64,000 nt of DNA from Vibrio sp. CAU 1672 (lineage in GTDB: Bacteria; Pseudomonadota; Gammaproteobacteria; Enterobacterales; Vibrionaceae): positions 1-64,000 of the forward strand of contig NZ_JARHUF010000019.1 in assembly GCF_029223195.1 (NCBI RefSeq), written 5' to 3'. Made by a program: the position numbers and the translations under genes. The notes beneath the pieces are model-generated. The model had not been told where the DNA came from and made no database searches. It saw only the letters and a program-made list of their open reading frames with translations. Positions 1 to 9,080 of this stretch are shown here, piece by piece. The first letter of the stretch is position 1, and each line of letters begins with the position of its first letter.

Positions 1-69
1 CTCATCCACTACGGTGAGTTTAAAAGCGAGGGAATAATCGCGCTGAGTTCTTTTATTTGTTGATTTCAT
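1..69 (-). mobile_element. IS3-family transposase OrfA, N-terminal end (runs off window)
   Basis: The reverse strand from 69 reads 23 codons, beginning MKSTNKRTQRDYSL and continuing AFKLTVVDE to the window edge. This is the typical start of the helix-turn-helix OrfA of IS3/IS150-type elements, which binds the terminal repeats of the element. A GGAGAG ribosome site lies about 4 bases upstream of the ATG (GGAGAGTGTTATG). The bases at roughly 70-115, including GGTTGACACTTTCC on the minus strand, are probably the terminal repeat and promoter of the element. Only the end of the element is inside the window, so whether it is intact is unknown. Confidence 0.75.
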
Positions 70-131
70 AACACTCTCCAATTTTGGGGTTGGAAAGTGT
101 CAACCTTATTTAGGACGGAACACCGATAGCC

Positions 132-165
132 AAAAAGGCCTTACAGATGTAAGGCCTTTTTTTTT
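132..165. terminator. Rho-independent terminator, bidirectional type
   Basis: A 13-bp perfect stem (AAAAAGGCCTTAC, 132-144) pairs with 149-161 around the loop AGAT and is followed by a T run. It sits just outside the insertion sequence end. No gene inside the window reads into it from the left, so it probably belonged to the gene beside which the insertion sequence landed. Confidence 0.75.
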
Positions 166-568
166 ACGTCAGGTTCCCTAACACTTTGGCAATATAACTG
201 TTCATATGGCAAACAACCAAAGGATATAAAAACTGTCCATTTATGAATAAAAAAGACAACTTTTTAGTTCAAATTCATCATTTTAAGTTATTAAAAAAAG
301 CATTAAAGAGCTGGTAAACCGGAGCCTGAAAGCCGATATCTTAATTTTATTACCATTTTATGACAGTTGAAGATCAAGACGAGCAAAATCACATTTTTAA
401 TCAAGAATTCGCTTTCTTAACAAAAATCCTCAACTTTCCCTAATAATTCTGATAAATCTGTCGATAGATATTATAAGCACAACATATAGTGCACCGACCA
501 CACATCTAATCACTCAGGGAATAAGAAGTGACTGTGGAACTCGCTAGCCGTAAATATAGAGGGACACC

Positions 569-2440
569 ATGAAATTCAGACACAAAGTCGTTACCGCATC
601 CTCAGTACTATTACTTGTCACCGTATCGCTGCTGTCTATTCAACAGGTACTGACTGTGCGCGATCAGATCGAGGAACACGTTGATACCAGCGTTAAAGAG
701 ATTTTGTCTAGTATCGGTAACACTGTTACATCCGAGATGACGGCCAAAAAGGATCTCGCCCAGTCACTGACTGAGGTCATCGAGATTGACCCAACCAACC
801 GTGACTACGTTAAATCGGTCATTGAGATGCCTAAACCAAAATCCAGCTTTCTTGCCATCGGCTTTGGCTACCAGGCTGATGGTGCCGTTATTGAAAATGA
901 CGATAACTGGGATGCAGGCCCGGATTACGATCCTCGCCAACGCCCATGGTACATTGATGCCAAAAGCAACGGCAAACTGGTCGTGACCAGCCCATATGTC
1001 GATGCGTCTTCAAAAAAGGTCATCATTTCTATCGGCACCCCAGTGAAACAGCATGGCCAGTTCGTAGCTGGTATGTTTTACGATCTCGAGTTAACCAAAC
1101 TGGCAGAGCTCGCCAACCAAGTCAATGTCTTTGACGCTGGCTATTTGTTTTTGGTCACGGAAGATGGAACAACCATCGCCCACCCCGACGCGAAAAACAA
1201 TGGCAAGCAACTGTCCAGCTACCTGCCTCAAGTCAATCTGAAAGCCGGCTTTCAGCATTTTGACATAAACGGTAAACCCTACATGGTGTCGTTAGCTCCT
1301 ATTCAGGGTGAAAACTGGTACGTCGGAGCCCTGATCGATGAAGACATTGCGTTTTCGGCGGTGACCAAACTGCGCAATAGCGCGATGATTTATACCCTGA
1401 TTGCCGTGATTGCTTCGATTATCGCTTTAACCATTTTGATCCGCATGCTAATGCGTCCGCTCGATCAGCTTAACACTGCCATTCAGGGCGTGGCTTCTGG
1501 CAAAGGCGACCTGACGCAAAGACTGGACACCGACACAGACCAGGAATTCTCAGAGCTGGCTAAGGGCTTCAATACCTTCATGGAAAACCTGCAACAGCAG
1601 ATGATCGAATCAAAGCAGATCTCTGCTGAGATCCTTGCAGGTACTAAGGTATCGGCTGAAGGGGCAAAAGGCTCGGCCTCAGCCATTCAGACTCAGCTAC
1701 AGGAGCTGGAACAACTGGCGACTGCGATGCATGAAATGTCGGTCACCGCCAGCGAGGTGGCAAACAACGCCCAGGGCGCGGCAAGCGCCGCCAAAGAAGC
1801 GGATGAGGCGACGTCGCAAGGTTCAGCAGTGGTCAATGACTCGACTCAAACTATTAACCTGCTGGCCGACAGCATCGATCAGGCTGTGGAAGAAGTTCAG
1901 GGACTGGAGTCAGCCACTGCCAATATCGAAACCATCCTCAAAGTGATCAACGATATTGCCGACCAAACCAACTTACTGGCGCTAAACGCGGCGATTGAGG
2001 CCGCTCGAGCAGGAGAGTCCGGACGCGGTTTCGCCGTAGTGGCCGACGAAGTGCGCACCCTGGCTCAGCGTACTCAAGAATCAACCACAGAAATTCGCAG
2101 CATGATTGAACAGCTTCAGTCAGGCGCCTCTTCAGTAGCCAGCGCCATGCAGCAGAGCAAAGGCAGTGCGGTGGACGCGGTTGACAAAGCTGCGCAAGCC
2201 AACGAGTCGTTACAGCGCATCCGTGATGCAATCCAACGAATTTCCGATATGAATTTGCAGATCGCATCAGCCGCTGAAGAGCAAAGCCTGGTGGCAGAAG
2301 AAATCAACAACAACACCGTTAACATTAAAGATCTATCCACACAAGTGGCGGAGTCGGCAGGCCAGACTAACGAAGCGATGCATGCCCAGCATGAAAATGT
2401 ACGCAAACAGGATGACATTTTAAACCGGTTTAAGGTTTAA
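569..2440 (+). CDS. Methyl-accepting chemotaxis protein with dCache sensor
   Basis: Inner-membrane chemoreceptor of 623 residues. The first transmembrane helix is at about 7-27, a periplasmic double-Cache sensor at 35-268, the second transmembrane helix at 271-294, HAMP at 295-345, and the long cytoplasmic signalling coiled coil after that. The highly conserved hairpin tip that contacts CheA and CheW is at about 463-500 ([19 protein letters not shown]). The sensor contains Y120, R125, W127, Y128, Y143 and D172. This set has the same order and spacing as the amino-acid-binding residues described for dCache_1 receptors such as PctA, so an amino acid ligand is likely. No C-terminal NWETF-type pentapeptide is present. 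The ATG at 569 is preceded by AGGGACACC. It stands alone, followed by a terminator. Confidence 0.93.
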   Translation: MKFRHKVVTASSVLLLVTVSLLSIQQVLTVRDQIEEHVDTSVKEILSSIGNTVTSEMTAKKDLAQSLTEVIEIDPTNRDYVKSVIEMPKPKSSFLAIGFGYQADGAVIENDDNWDAGPDYDPRQRPWYIDAKSNGKLVVTSPYVDASSKKVIISIGTPVKQHGQFVAGMFYDLELTKLAELANQVNVFDAGYLFLVTEDGTTIAHPDAKNNGKQLSSYLPQVNLKAGFQHFDINGKPYMVSLAPIQGENWYVGALIDEDIAFSAVTKLRNSAMIYTLIAVIASIIALTILIRMLMRPLDQLNTAIQGVASGKGDLTQRLDTDTDQEFSELAKGFNTFMENLQQQMIESKQISAEILAGTKVSAEGAKGSASAIQTQLQELEQLATAMHEMSVTASEVANNAQGAASAAKEADEATSQGSAVVNDSTQTINLLADSIDQAVEEVQGLESATANIETILKVINDIADQTNLLALNAAIEAARAGESGRGFAVVADEVRTLAQRTQESTTEIRSMIEQLQSGASSVASAMQQSKGSAVDAVDKAAQANESLQRIRDAIQRISDMNLQIASAAEEQSLVAEEINNNTVNIKDLSTQVAESAGQTNEAMHAQHENVRKQDDILNRFKV

Positions 2441-2477
2441 CTCTGTCGCGCCATACTTTGCATTGGCTGCAACATGA

Positions 2478-2513
2478 ACTAAAAACAGCGAGCAAAGCTC
2501 GCTGTTTTTAGTT
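2478..2513. terminator. Bidirectional terminator between converging genes
   Basis: AACTAAAAACAGCGAGC pairs with GCTCGCTGTTTTTAGTT around an AAA loop. The stem has an A-rich 5' side and T-rich 3' side, so it can end both the chemoreceptor mRNA (+) and the small secreted-protein mRNA (-). Its last base overlaps the stop codon of the minus-strand gene. Confidence 0.85.
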
Positions 2514-2821
2514 CAAAGTACAATATGAATATACTGGTCACGTGAACGCTTGTAATAGTGGCCATCTACTTTCAGGTAAGTAAGGTTGCCTATTTTTATA
2601 TAAGTTGCATTGCTTGGCACCCGCTTGTAATGATAATAGCGGTGCTTAGGTTTATGTTTAGGGGATTTATGCTTTACCACCACAACTTTACCTGGCTTGT
2701 GGTAGTGCTTGTGATGATGCTTGTGGCCAGGTTTATGTTTTGCTTCGGCAGCCACGTCACTGCTGTACGCGGTAAACAAGCCCAGGACCGCCACCATACT
2801 CAACGATATCAGTTTCGACAC
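2513..2821 (-). CDS. Small secreted His/Lys-rich protein, function unknown
   Basis: The product has 102 residues. It starts at GTG (2821) with AAGGGAAG upstream. The first 25 residues look like a signal peptide ending in VAAEA. A segment of about 35 residues follows that is built almost only from His, Lys, Tyr and Pro (for example KPGHKHHHKHYHKPGK), then a short C-terminal domain with NLTYLKVDGHYYKR. That last part resembles short motifs of small periplasmic DUF-type proteins, but I cannot name a family. The basic, His-rich stretch could bind metal or polyanions; this is inference. It is transcribed alone between two terminator-like hairpins. Confidence 0.7.
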   Translation of the reverse strand: MSKLISLSMVAVLGLFTAYSSDVAAEAKHKPGHKHHHKHYHKPGKVVVVKHKSPKHKPKHRYYHYKRVPSNATYIKIGNLTYLKVDGHYYKRSRDQYIHIVL

Positions 2822-2969
2822 TTTACTTCCCTTATCTCTGATCTTCCTCCAGGGTAAGTTTTCCGCCGTTTCTACTTGTCAGTTCTGGGTAATTCTCCGG
2901 TTAAAAGCCCCCAATAGCATCGTTAGCAAATGTACTCATAACAACTGTTATCGAGCCATAGATACAACA

Positions 2970-2992
2970 AAGCGCACTCATGCGGTGCGCTT
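2970..2992 (-). terminator. Probable terminator of the permease gene
   Basis: AAGCGCAC (2970-2977) pairs with GTGCGCTT (2985-2992). On the minus strand the stem is followed by TTGTTGT, a modest T-rich tail. It lies about 55 bases after the permease stop. Confidence 0.5.
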
Positions 2993-3046
2993 GGTATTAA
3001 TTACATCTGTAGTAATGTCACTTCACTTTCGCAGGACTGCCTGCCG

Positions 3047-4204
3047 TTATACCGCTTGAGCAAAGAGCAAAAAACAGCCGAACAGGAAAATCAAGCTCAT
3101 GCCCATGACTCCCCCGCCAGCTTCATAGACATCTGCATCAAAGGCAGGTTGGCGACGTACTTTGAGTGTCATCGATAGTGGGACAAACACCGCAAGAAAG
3201 ACCAGAATAATACCGGCATAACTCAGAATAGCGAGGAAGTGCTCAGGAGCAATAACAGCACCAAGCAGTGGCAGGATAAAAGTAGCAACAAAGATGACCG
3301 GCTTGCCGGCTTTGAGGATCTCTGCATTCTGATCATACAGCGCCATTGCCACGCCCAAGAACGAGGTCAGCAACGCCAGTCCGGTAAAGGTCGATAGAAT
3401 CGCCTCAAGCCCGTCATACTCTTTGCCGAGTACCCGGATCAATTCTGACACATTAGCAAACTGAACCAGTTCATGTGGTGGCAGGTTACCAACCACGGCA
3501 AACAGCCACAGCATGTAACATACGAGAGGAATCGCCGAACCAACAACAATCATATTGCGCAGCTCTGTTTTACTTGCTTCTTTGTTGTAAGAGACCAGAG
3601 ACGGGATCACAACCACAAAACCAAAACTGGTAAACAGCACCGAACTGGTTTTGATCAGGGCAATTTTGTCCTCACTCACAACTTCATTTAAGCCGGCAAA
3701 TGAGACACTCGGCGTAAGCGCAAACAGCGTGACCACCAGCGCAATGACCATACCGGCAAACAACGCCCGGTTAAGTTTGTCGACCGCAGCCGTACCGGAC
3801 GCAACAATCACCCCTACCAGGCACGTAAAACCAATCTGGCAGGTGACAGTAGAAAGAGTTAATCCCGCCGAAGCAACCAATTGCTGGACTAAATCGCCCG
3901 CGCCGATGATGTATGCCATCAATAAACATACCAGCAGTGCATACAGCAGCGCATTAGTCACCAACTGGCCGCCACGTCCCAGCGTTTCACGCGCGATCGC
4001 ATTCATACCCGCGCCGCCGCCAACTTTACAACTGGCTTCAAGCAGCAACAGCGCCGCATAGGTGGTGCCACCCCAGATAAACAACATCAACAATGTCCCC
4101 CAAAGGAGACCAAATTGTGCCAGGACCATAGGGATCGCAAGCATACCTGCGCCCAGTGCCGTTCCCGCAACGATCAGGGAACTGCCAACAAGTTTAAGGT
4201 TCAC
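3047..4204 (-). CDS. Aromatic amino acid permease (HAAAP family, TyrP/Mtr/TnaB-like)
   Basis: Inner-membrane proton-coupled carrier, probably for tyrosine or tryptophan. The open frame extends to 4360, but the family N-terminus starts at NLKLVGSSLIVAGTALGAGM, where a GTG at 4204 follows AGAGGT with good spacing. I therefore use 4204, giving 385 residues, close to the 400-415 usual in the family. The first helix contains the family signature GTxxGAGMLAIP. About eleven hydrophobic segments follow, ending in GCFLLFAQAV. The 52 residues upstream in the open frame are not hydrophobic in the family pattern and are unlikely to be translated. The sequence alone does not settle the substrate. Confidence 0.85.
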   Translation of the reverse strand: MNLKLVGSSLIVAGTALGAGMLAIPMVLAQFGLLWGTLLMLFIWGGTTYAALLLLEASCKVGGGAGMNAIARETLGRGGQLVTNALLYALLVCLLMAYIIGAGDLVQQLVASAGLTLSTVTCQIGFTCLVGVIVASGTAAVDKLNRALFAGMVIALVVTLFALTPSVSFAGLNEVVSEDKIALIKTSSVLFTSFGFVVVIPSLVSYNKEASKTELRNMIVVGSAIPLVCYMLWLFAVVGNLPPHELVQFANVSELIRVLGKEYDGLEAILSTFTGLALLTSFLGVAMALYDQNAEILKAGKPVIFVATFILPLLGAVIAPEHFLAILSYAGIILVFLAVFVPLSMTLKVRRQPAFDADVYEAGGGVMGMSLIFLFGCFLLFAQAV

Positions 4205-4987
4205 GGTTAATACCTCTAAAGTTAATCCGTTTGTATAGAAAGACTCCAGGCCTGGTTCAGGGGCCCGAATGATAAAAACGACACTGCCTCGCGCATAGCA
4301 AAAGCCATGCACGGAACAAGGTTGGCTTACAGCGAAGCACACCAATGGCATCCCAAACAAGGGGTCGTTTCAGGCGGGGATCCGATACGTAACACGGTTT
4401 CATCTTGGGTTCGAAGCAAAATGAAAGCGCCAGAGTCACATATCCAAAACCCAGCTGTTCGTTTAAGGTTCACCGAGATTGTAAGATAATTACAGGACAA
4501 ATAGAAAGATTATTCTTTTATATGTAGGCAAATGTTTCTGCATTTAGTTTATAGCTGATACATTTGTTTAGTTTAAAGGCAATTGACGCTCAAAATCACT
4601 ATCAAGTGATGCCTGTTTTTCTCATCAGGCCGTGCGCAGCATGGTGTACAATAATCTTTACAATATAGCCCGGCGGATTCGCTTCACCCTCCATAGCGCC
4701 GCGCCAGCAATGTCGCTATTATTCCCAGCGTAACGACAAGTTACGGTTCACATACCTCTAAAAACACTGATTTACGGTTCGAAAATTTAGGTAAATGAGT
4801 GTCGAAATGCTGGGATAGGTTCACCCAGCATTTACTCTTCTTGTCTTCCTCTTCTGATTACAGGTCCCCTTACTAGCCCTGCACGATAAACACCTGTCTT
4901 TTACCAAGCAGCACCTGTCTTTTCAGTCTCGAAGAACAAAAAAAAGCGAGAGTTTCCCCTCGCCTATAACCATAAAACATTTGAGTA
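4205..4987. other. Long intergenic region upstream of the permease
   Basis: No convincing gene was seen. It holds the permease leader; a TGTAA-N5-TTACA dyad near 4479; a 10-bp hairpin (4805-4814 with 4824-4833, AAATGCTGGG/CCCAGCATTT) with a T-rich stretch after it on the plus strand; a 12-base direct repeat CACCTGTCTTTT at 4891 and 4912; and the terminator of the flavoprotein operon. The hairpin could end a small plus-strand transcript, but no promoter is evident. Confidence 0.5.
4937..4963 (-). terminator. Terminator of the YheO-RidA-TcyP-flavoprotein operon
   Basis: On the minus strand GCGAG pairs with CTCGC around GGGAAACT, followed by a run of T. It lies 25 bases after the stop of the flavoprotein gene, the last gene of the operon. 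Confidence 0.8.
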
Positions 4988-6310
4988 TTATTTCGCCACA
5001 TTACCCGCGACATTCAATGCATCCCAGGTGCGGGCGAATGGTGGTGCATAGCAGAAGTCCATGTAGCCGAGCTGTTGCGTGGTCATCTTCGCCGTAATGG
5101 CAACCGCCAGTGCGTTAATACGGCCGACGGCGCCCTTCTTACCGACGATTTCGCCGCCCAACAGAACATTGGTTTCCGGGTGGTAAACCAACTTGACTTT
5201 GATGTCTTCCTGACCCGGGTAGTAATCAGTCTGGTTTTTGTCCGAGATGGTCGACACCTTCACTGCCAAATCATGCTCTCTGGCCATCAATTCAGACACA
5301 CCGGTACATGCCAGTTCATAATCCAGCACTTTCAAACAAGATGAACCTAAAAAGCCCGTCATGTAAGTGTCTTTACCCGCAAGTCTGTCTGCCATCATGC
5401 GTGCTTGCTTATTTGCAGTGGTTGCCAGCGGCACATAAACCGATTTTCCCAGCGCCATATGATGCACCACGGCACAATCGCCCACCGCACAGATGTATGC
5501 ATCTTCTGTGGCACCAAACTCATCAACCAGCAATGCGCCGTTTGCTGCTTTGGCCAACTCGAAAGCTTCTGTATTTGGTTTGAAGCCAAGTGACATGATC
5601 ACAATGTCCGCCTCAACATCACCATTGTCAGTTGCTACGATGTAACCGCCCTGCTCAGCGTCGCGAATCGCCGATACGCTGCAACCGGTTTTCAGCTCAG
5701 CGCCAGACTCGCGGATCGCACTTTCTACCACCTCAATCATTTCCGGGCTGAACTGGCGGCTCATTATGTGTTCTTCACGCTCAATGATGGTCACGTGCTT
5801 ATCTAAGCCGTGCGCCGCATCAAACACCTCGAGACCGATGAAGCCACCACCAATCACACAAACGCGTTGTTTACTGCTGTCCTTAAGTGCTTGTTTAACC
5901 GCCAAGCCATCTTCCATACTGGTTAGCGTGTATACATGTTCTGGGTTGAATTCACCAAATGACGGAACGATTGGACGGGCACCCGTAGCGATGACCAACA
6001 TATCGTAATCCATGACGCTCTCTTCGCCTTGATGACAAATCGTGATCTGCTTTTCAGCGCAGTCTACCGCCACCATTTCCGTTTCGATGCGCACGTCCAA
6101 GCCTGATTTGATTGCTTGCTCTGGCGTGCGAGAAATCATGCGCTCAGTGTCATCAAACATGCCACCAGCAAAGTAAGGTAAACCACACGCACCAAACGAA
6201 ATGTAATCACGTTTATCCAACACAATCACTTCATCCGATGGCTGATTACGTTTGTATTTCGCTGCGAAACTCATACCAGCGGCACTACCGCCTACGACAA
6301 CAACTTTCAT
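4988..6310 (-). CDS. CoA-disulfide reductase / NADH oxidase-like flavoprotein
   Basis: FAD-dependent pyridine-nucleotide disulfide oxidoreductase of 440 residues. The FAD dinucleotide fold is at the N-terminus (VVVGGSAAGMS), the NAD(P)H fold at about 150-180 (CVIGGGFIGLE), a second FAD motif (ICAVGDC) near 275, and a dimerisation domain at the C-terminus. The lone redox cysteine C42 in SFGACGLPYF is the hallmark of the single-cysteine group (CoA-disulfide reductase, NADH oxidase, NADH peroxidase). It is the last gene of a four-gene operon with a cystine-type transporter, which favours reduction of a low-molecular-weight disulfide such as CoA-disulfide or a cystine-derived species. An oxidase or persulfide reductase role cannot be excluded; I see no C-terminal rhodanese domain. 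Confidence 0.87.
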   Translation of the reverse strand: MKVVVVGGSAAGMSFAAKYKRNQPSDEVIVLDKRDYISFGACGLPYFAGGMFDDTERMISRTPEQAIKSGLDVRIETEMVAVDCAEKQITICHQGEESVMDYDMLVIATGARPIVPSFGEFNPEHVYTLTSMEDGLAVKQALKDSSKQRVCVIGGGFIGLEVFDAAHGLDKHVTIIEREEHIMSRQFSPEMIEVVESAIRESGAELKTGCSVSAIRDAEQGGYIVATDNGDVEADIVIMSLGFKPNTEAFELAKAANGALLVDEFGATEDAYICAVGDCAVVHHMALGKSVYVPLATTANKQARMMADRLAGKDTYMTGFLGSSCLKVLDYELACTGVSELMAREHDLAVKVSTISDKNQTDYYPGQEDIKVKLVYHPETNVLLGGEIVGKKGAVGRINALAVAITAKMTTQQLGYMDFCYAPPFARTWDALNVAGNVAK

Positions 6311-6387
6311 ATTTACTACCTAAATAACCTGAACTCAGGAAAAACGGAAGAGCACCCGCGTTGGGTGCTCTTAGTTAAGTTTGGAAA

Positions 6388-7794
6388 TTACACAACCGCT
6401 TCTTTTGTTACTGTTGCAGCAACATCAGCGTTGTATTGCTCAGCGTTTAGTGAGCCATTCTTCTTCGCGGTTAGCACACCTGACAACATTGAACCTGAGA
6501 TGTTCAGTGCAGTACGAGCCATGTCAATTAGCGCTTCGATAGAAACCAGAATCGCCACCACCGTAATGTCCAGACCCATGATGGTCAGCACCGCTACCGC
6601 TGCGAACGTTGCACCGCCACCAACACCGGCGATACCGAATGAAGCAATCGCGATAACCGCAATCAGTTGTAGGACAAAGCCGAGGTCAACTGGCATACCC
6701 ATCACTTGTGCTGCCATGATGGCCAGCATTGCCGGGTAAATACCTGCACAACCGTTCTGACCGATACTGGTACCGAATGTCGCAGACATGTTTGCTGTTT
6801 CTTCGTCCACACCCAGGCGTTGAGTTTGGGTTTCAACGTTGAGTGGAATCGCCGCCATACTTGAGCGAGAACCGAAGCCAAACACTAGTACCGGCCAGAT
6901 TTTCTTCATGAATTTCGCCGGAGACAAACCGAACATTGACACCATCACAAAGTGGATAGCGAACATGACACCGATTGCCACGTAGCTTGCCAGTAGGAAG
7001 CGTCCCATTTCTGCAAGTGCGAACAAATCGTTAGTCATCATGAATGTAGTCATCAGAGCAAATACACCGTAAGGTGTCAGCTTCAGAATTTCACGCACCA
7101 TTGAAAGCACCACTTCTTTCGCTGAGTTGATGAAATCAACGAAATTTTGCACTTTCTCAGGCTTACGGTTTTTCACTTGCAGGATACTGTAGCCCAGGAA
7201 CATACCGAACAGCACTGTCGATAGTGTCGAAGTACGCTGTGAACCGGTTAACATGTCAAAGATGTTGGTTGGGATGATAGACAACGCCATGCCAGAAAGG
7301 CCGCTGCTCGCCAACGCATCTTGTGTTGCAATTAGAGAGTCACCACGAGCTTCGATAGCACTGTTAGTGCCAATTGTGCTCACTAGCACGTTTGCATCGA
7401 TACCGAACAGGTAAATACTTGCGATGCCCACAGCCGCAGAGATAGCACAAGTGAAAAGTAGAATACCGATGATTTTCGGTGCGATACGCGATAGCGCACC
7501 ACCACCTTCTACGTTCATGATCGAGGAGATCATCGCCACGAATACCAGTGGGATAACGATCATTTGTAGCAGCTTGATGTAGCCTTTACCAAAAACAGAA
7601 ATCAGCTCCGCAAAACCAGCTGTTGCAACGTTGCCGACACCGAAAACAAGCTGAATAGCACCACCGAATAGCAAACCAGCAGCAAGTGCGCTTAATACGC
7701 GGAAGTTAAAACTCTTCTTTTGTTTTTTGAAGTTCGCGAGTAGCGCGTAAAACCCGAAAAACAGGATGCTTAATGCAATAAATGAAACGCTCAT
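6388..7794 (-). CDS. tcyP: L-cystine uptake symporter, TcyP/YdjN type (DAACS family)
   Basis: Sodium/dicarboxylate-symporter-fold protein of 468 residues. About eight hydrophobic segments with re-entrant loops are visible, plus the family serine-rich signature FGSRSSMAAIP and the motif GTSIGQNGCAGIYPAML that holds substrate and cation sites. The N-terminal pattern (a helix, then KKQKKSFNFR before the next helix) and length match TcyP/YdjN cystine importers rather than glutamate GltP/GltS proteins. It lies between ridA-like (upstream) and the disulfide reductase-like gene, which fits import of cystine followed by reduction. The substrate is assigned by family resemblance and context only. Confidence 0.82.
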   Translation of the reverse strand: MSVSFIALSILFFGFYALLANFKKQKKSFNFRVLSALAAGLLFGGAIQLVFGVGNVATAGFAELISVFGKGYIKLLQMIVIPLVFVAMISSIMNVEGGGALSRIAPKIIGILLFTCAISAAVGIASIYLFGIDANVLVSTIGTNSAIEARGDSLIATQDALASSGLSGMALSIIPTNIFDMLTGSQRTSTLSTVLFGMFLGYSILQVKNRKPEKVQNFVDFINSAKEVVLSMVREILKLTPYGVFALMTTFMMTNDLFALAEMGRFLLASYVAIGVMFAIHFVMVSMFGLSPAKFMKKIWPVLVFGFGSRSSMAAIPLNVETQTQRLGVDEETANMSATFGTSIGQNGCAGIYPAMLAIMAAQVMGMPVDLGFVLQLIAVIAIASFGIAGVGGGATFAAVAVLTIMGLDITVVAILVSIEALIDMARTALNISGSMLSGVLTAKKNGSLNAEQYNADVAATVTKEAVV

Positions 7795-7831
7795 GAGAAT
7801 CTCCTATTGATGCCCATATTTTTGATAATGT

Positions 7832-8215
7832 TTACTTTTTGTAAGCAATGGCTTCAACTTCAACCAATGCATCTTTTGGTAGTCTTGCTGCTTCAACGCA
7901 AGAGCGAGCTGGTGCGTTTTCTGTTCCAAATACCTCGGTGTACACTTCATTAAATGCTGTGAAGTTTTCCATATCCGATAAGAAGCAGGTTGTCTTCAAC
8001 ACTGTATCCAGACCGGCACCACATGCCTCCAGTACAGCTTTTAAATTTGCTAGCGATTGACGCGCCTGCTCTTTGATGCCGCCTTCAACAAACTGCATGC
8101 TTTCTGGAACAAGTGGCAATTGACCTGAGGTGTAAACCATTTCGCCGTAAGCCGTACCTTGTGAGTAAGGGCCGATAGCAGCAGGTGCTTGTTCAGTGGC
8201 AATGATATGTTTCAC
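7832..8215 (-). CDS. ridA: RidA-family 2-iminobutanoate/2-iminopropanoate deaminase
   Basis: The product has 127 residues, the usual length. It contains the RidA signature IGPYSQG near the N-terminus, YTSGQLP, the catalytic arginine in [23 protein letters not shown], and the acidic residue after it. RidA enzymes hydrolyse reactive enamine/imine products made by PLP enzymes, such as 2-aminoacrylate from serine or cysteine. Beside a cystine transporter, a role in clearing 2-aminoacrylate made during cysteine breakdown is attractive but inferred. It is the second gene of the operon, 24 bases after the regulator. Vibrios normally have another RidA elsewhere, so this is probably the specialised copy. 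Confidence 0.9.
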   Translation of the reverse strand: MKHIIATEQAPAAIGPYSQGTAYGEMVYTSGQLPLVPESMQFVEGGIKEQARQSLANLKAVLEACGAGLDTVLKTTCFLSDMENFTAFNEVYTEVFGTENAPARSCVEAARLPKDALVEVEAIAYKK

Positions 8216-8239
8216 GATATAACTCCTAAGTTATTAGTT

Positions 8240-8908
8240 TTATTCTGATTTAAATTCACGGATGAACTTGTAAACTGCCTGACGGCTGATCCCAAGTTGC
8301 TCAGATACTTGTGTGGTCGTCTCTTTCAGCTCAAACACGCCGTTATCAAACAAATAACGGATGATGGCTTTATTACGACCTTTGGCCGAAACTGTCGCGT
8401 CTTGATCCACTTCCGCCGTGGCTGTGCTTAACGCCTGCTTAATCACATCATTGGCGTTGTTGCTGAATGTCTCGCTGACCAAGGTTTGCGACACATTGCA
8501 TTGCGGCAAAAGCGTTTTGACAATTTCAGGGAATGGGAATGATAAATTCATGTTGATACACAACATGCCTATCGGTTTTAGCTCCGGACCAGCCAGAATG
8601 CACGTGGTCGATTTAAGCAATGAGCCATCTGATGCGTTAGTGAAGTAACTCTTGGGCGAGACCTCGCCCGTCTTCTCAAACTGACTCCTCATACGTAAGC
8701 CTAAATCAGTAATTGGCGAGCCAATTTCACGCCCGGTGTGGTGGCCGTTAACAATCTTCACCACGGAGTTATCTAAGCTTTCAAATGAATGGATCACCAC
8801 TTCACAATGTGCCCCAATCAAATCGGCAATCGTGTCTGCGAGGCGAAAATAGTTACTCAGATATTGCCTGTCCTGGTCGGTAAATCGAACTTGCTTCACA
8901 TGCATCAT
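8240..8908 (-). CDS. YheO/DauR-type transcriptional regulator
   Basis: DNA-binding regulator of 222 residues. The N-terminal YheO-like PAS domain spans about 10-125 (YFRLADTIADLIGAHCEVVIHS, then GSPITDLGLRM and GMLCINMN). A C-terminal helix-turn-helix lies at about 180-222 (TTTQVSEQLGISRQAVYKFI). Family members include DauR, which controls D-amino-acid catabolism in Pseudomonas, and E. coli YheO. It is the first gene of the operon and probably controls it together with itself. A TTATTTAAAC element occurs about 75 bases upstream and twice in a long palindrome at 9081-9131. The ligand is unknown; a sulfur or D-amino acid is a guess from context. Confidence 0.86.
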   Translation of the reverse strand: MMHVKQVRFTDQDRQYLSNYFRLADTIADLIGAHCEVVIHSFESLDNSVVKIVNGHHTGREIGSPITDLGLRMRSQFEKTGEVSPKSYFTNASDGSLLKSTTCILAGPELKPIGMLCINMNLSFPFPEIVKTLLPQCNVSQTLVSETFSNNANDVIKQALSTATAEVDQDATVSAKGRNKAIIRYLFDNGVFELKETTTQVSEQLGISRQAVYKFIREFKSE

Positions 8909-9080
8909 TTTAGTTTACATTCTTAAACTCAACGACGAGAAAAGTACCGTTTTTAATTTATTTCGGCAATACAGCGAATACTTATTTAAACCTAAAACTG
9001 CCTTTCTAAATTGTCCTAAGAGACCTTACAAAAGTGTATTAGCCGATTATCATTTGAACTCGGTCACTCAAAAACACCCA

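Noticed and set aside
315..339. Sigma-28-like promoter (TAAA ... GCCGATAT) upstream of the chemoreceptor
   Set aside because: The spacer is 13 bases rather than about 15, and the site lies about 230 bases before the start codon. Too weak to list.
4205..4360. 52-residue N-terminal extension of the aromatic amino acid permease
   Set aside because: The extension is not family-like, and a GTG with a good ribosome site gives the expected N-terminus.
4478..4493. TyrR-box-like dyad TGTAA-N5-TTACA upstream of the permease
   Set aside because: The spacing differs from the TyrR consensus and it lies far upstream of the start. Mentioned only as a dyad.
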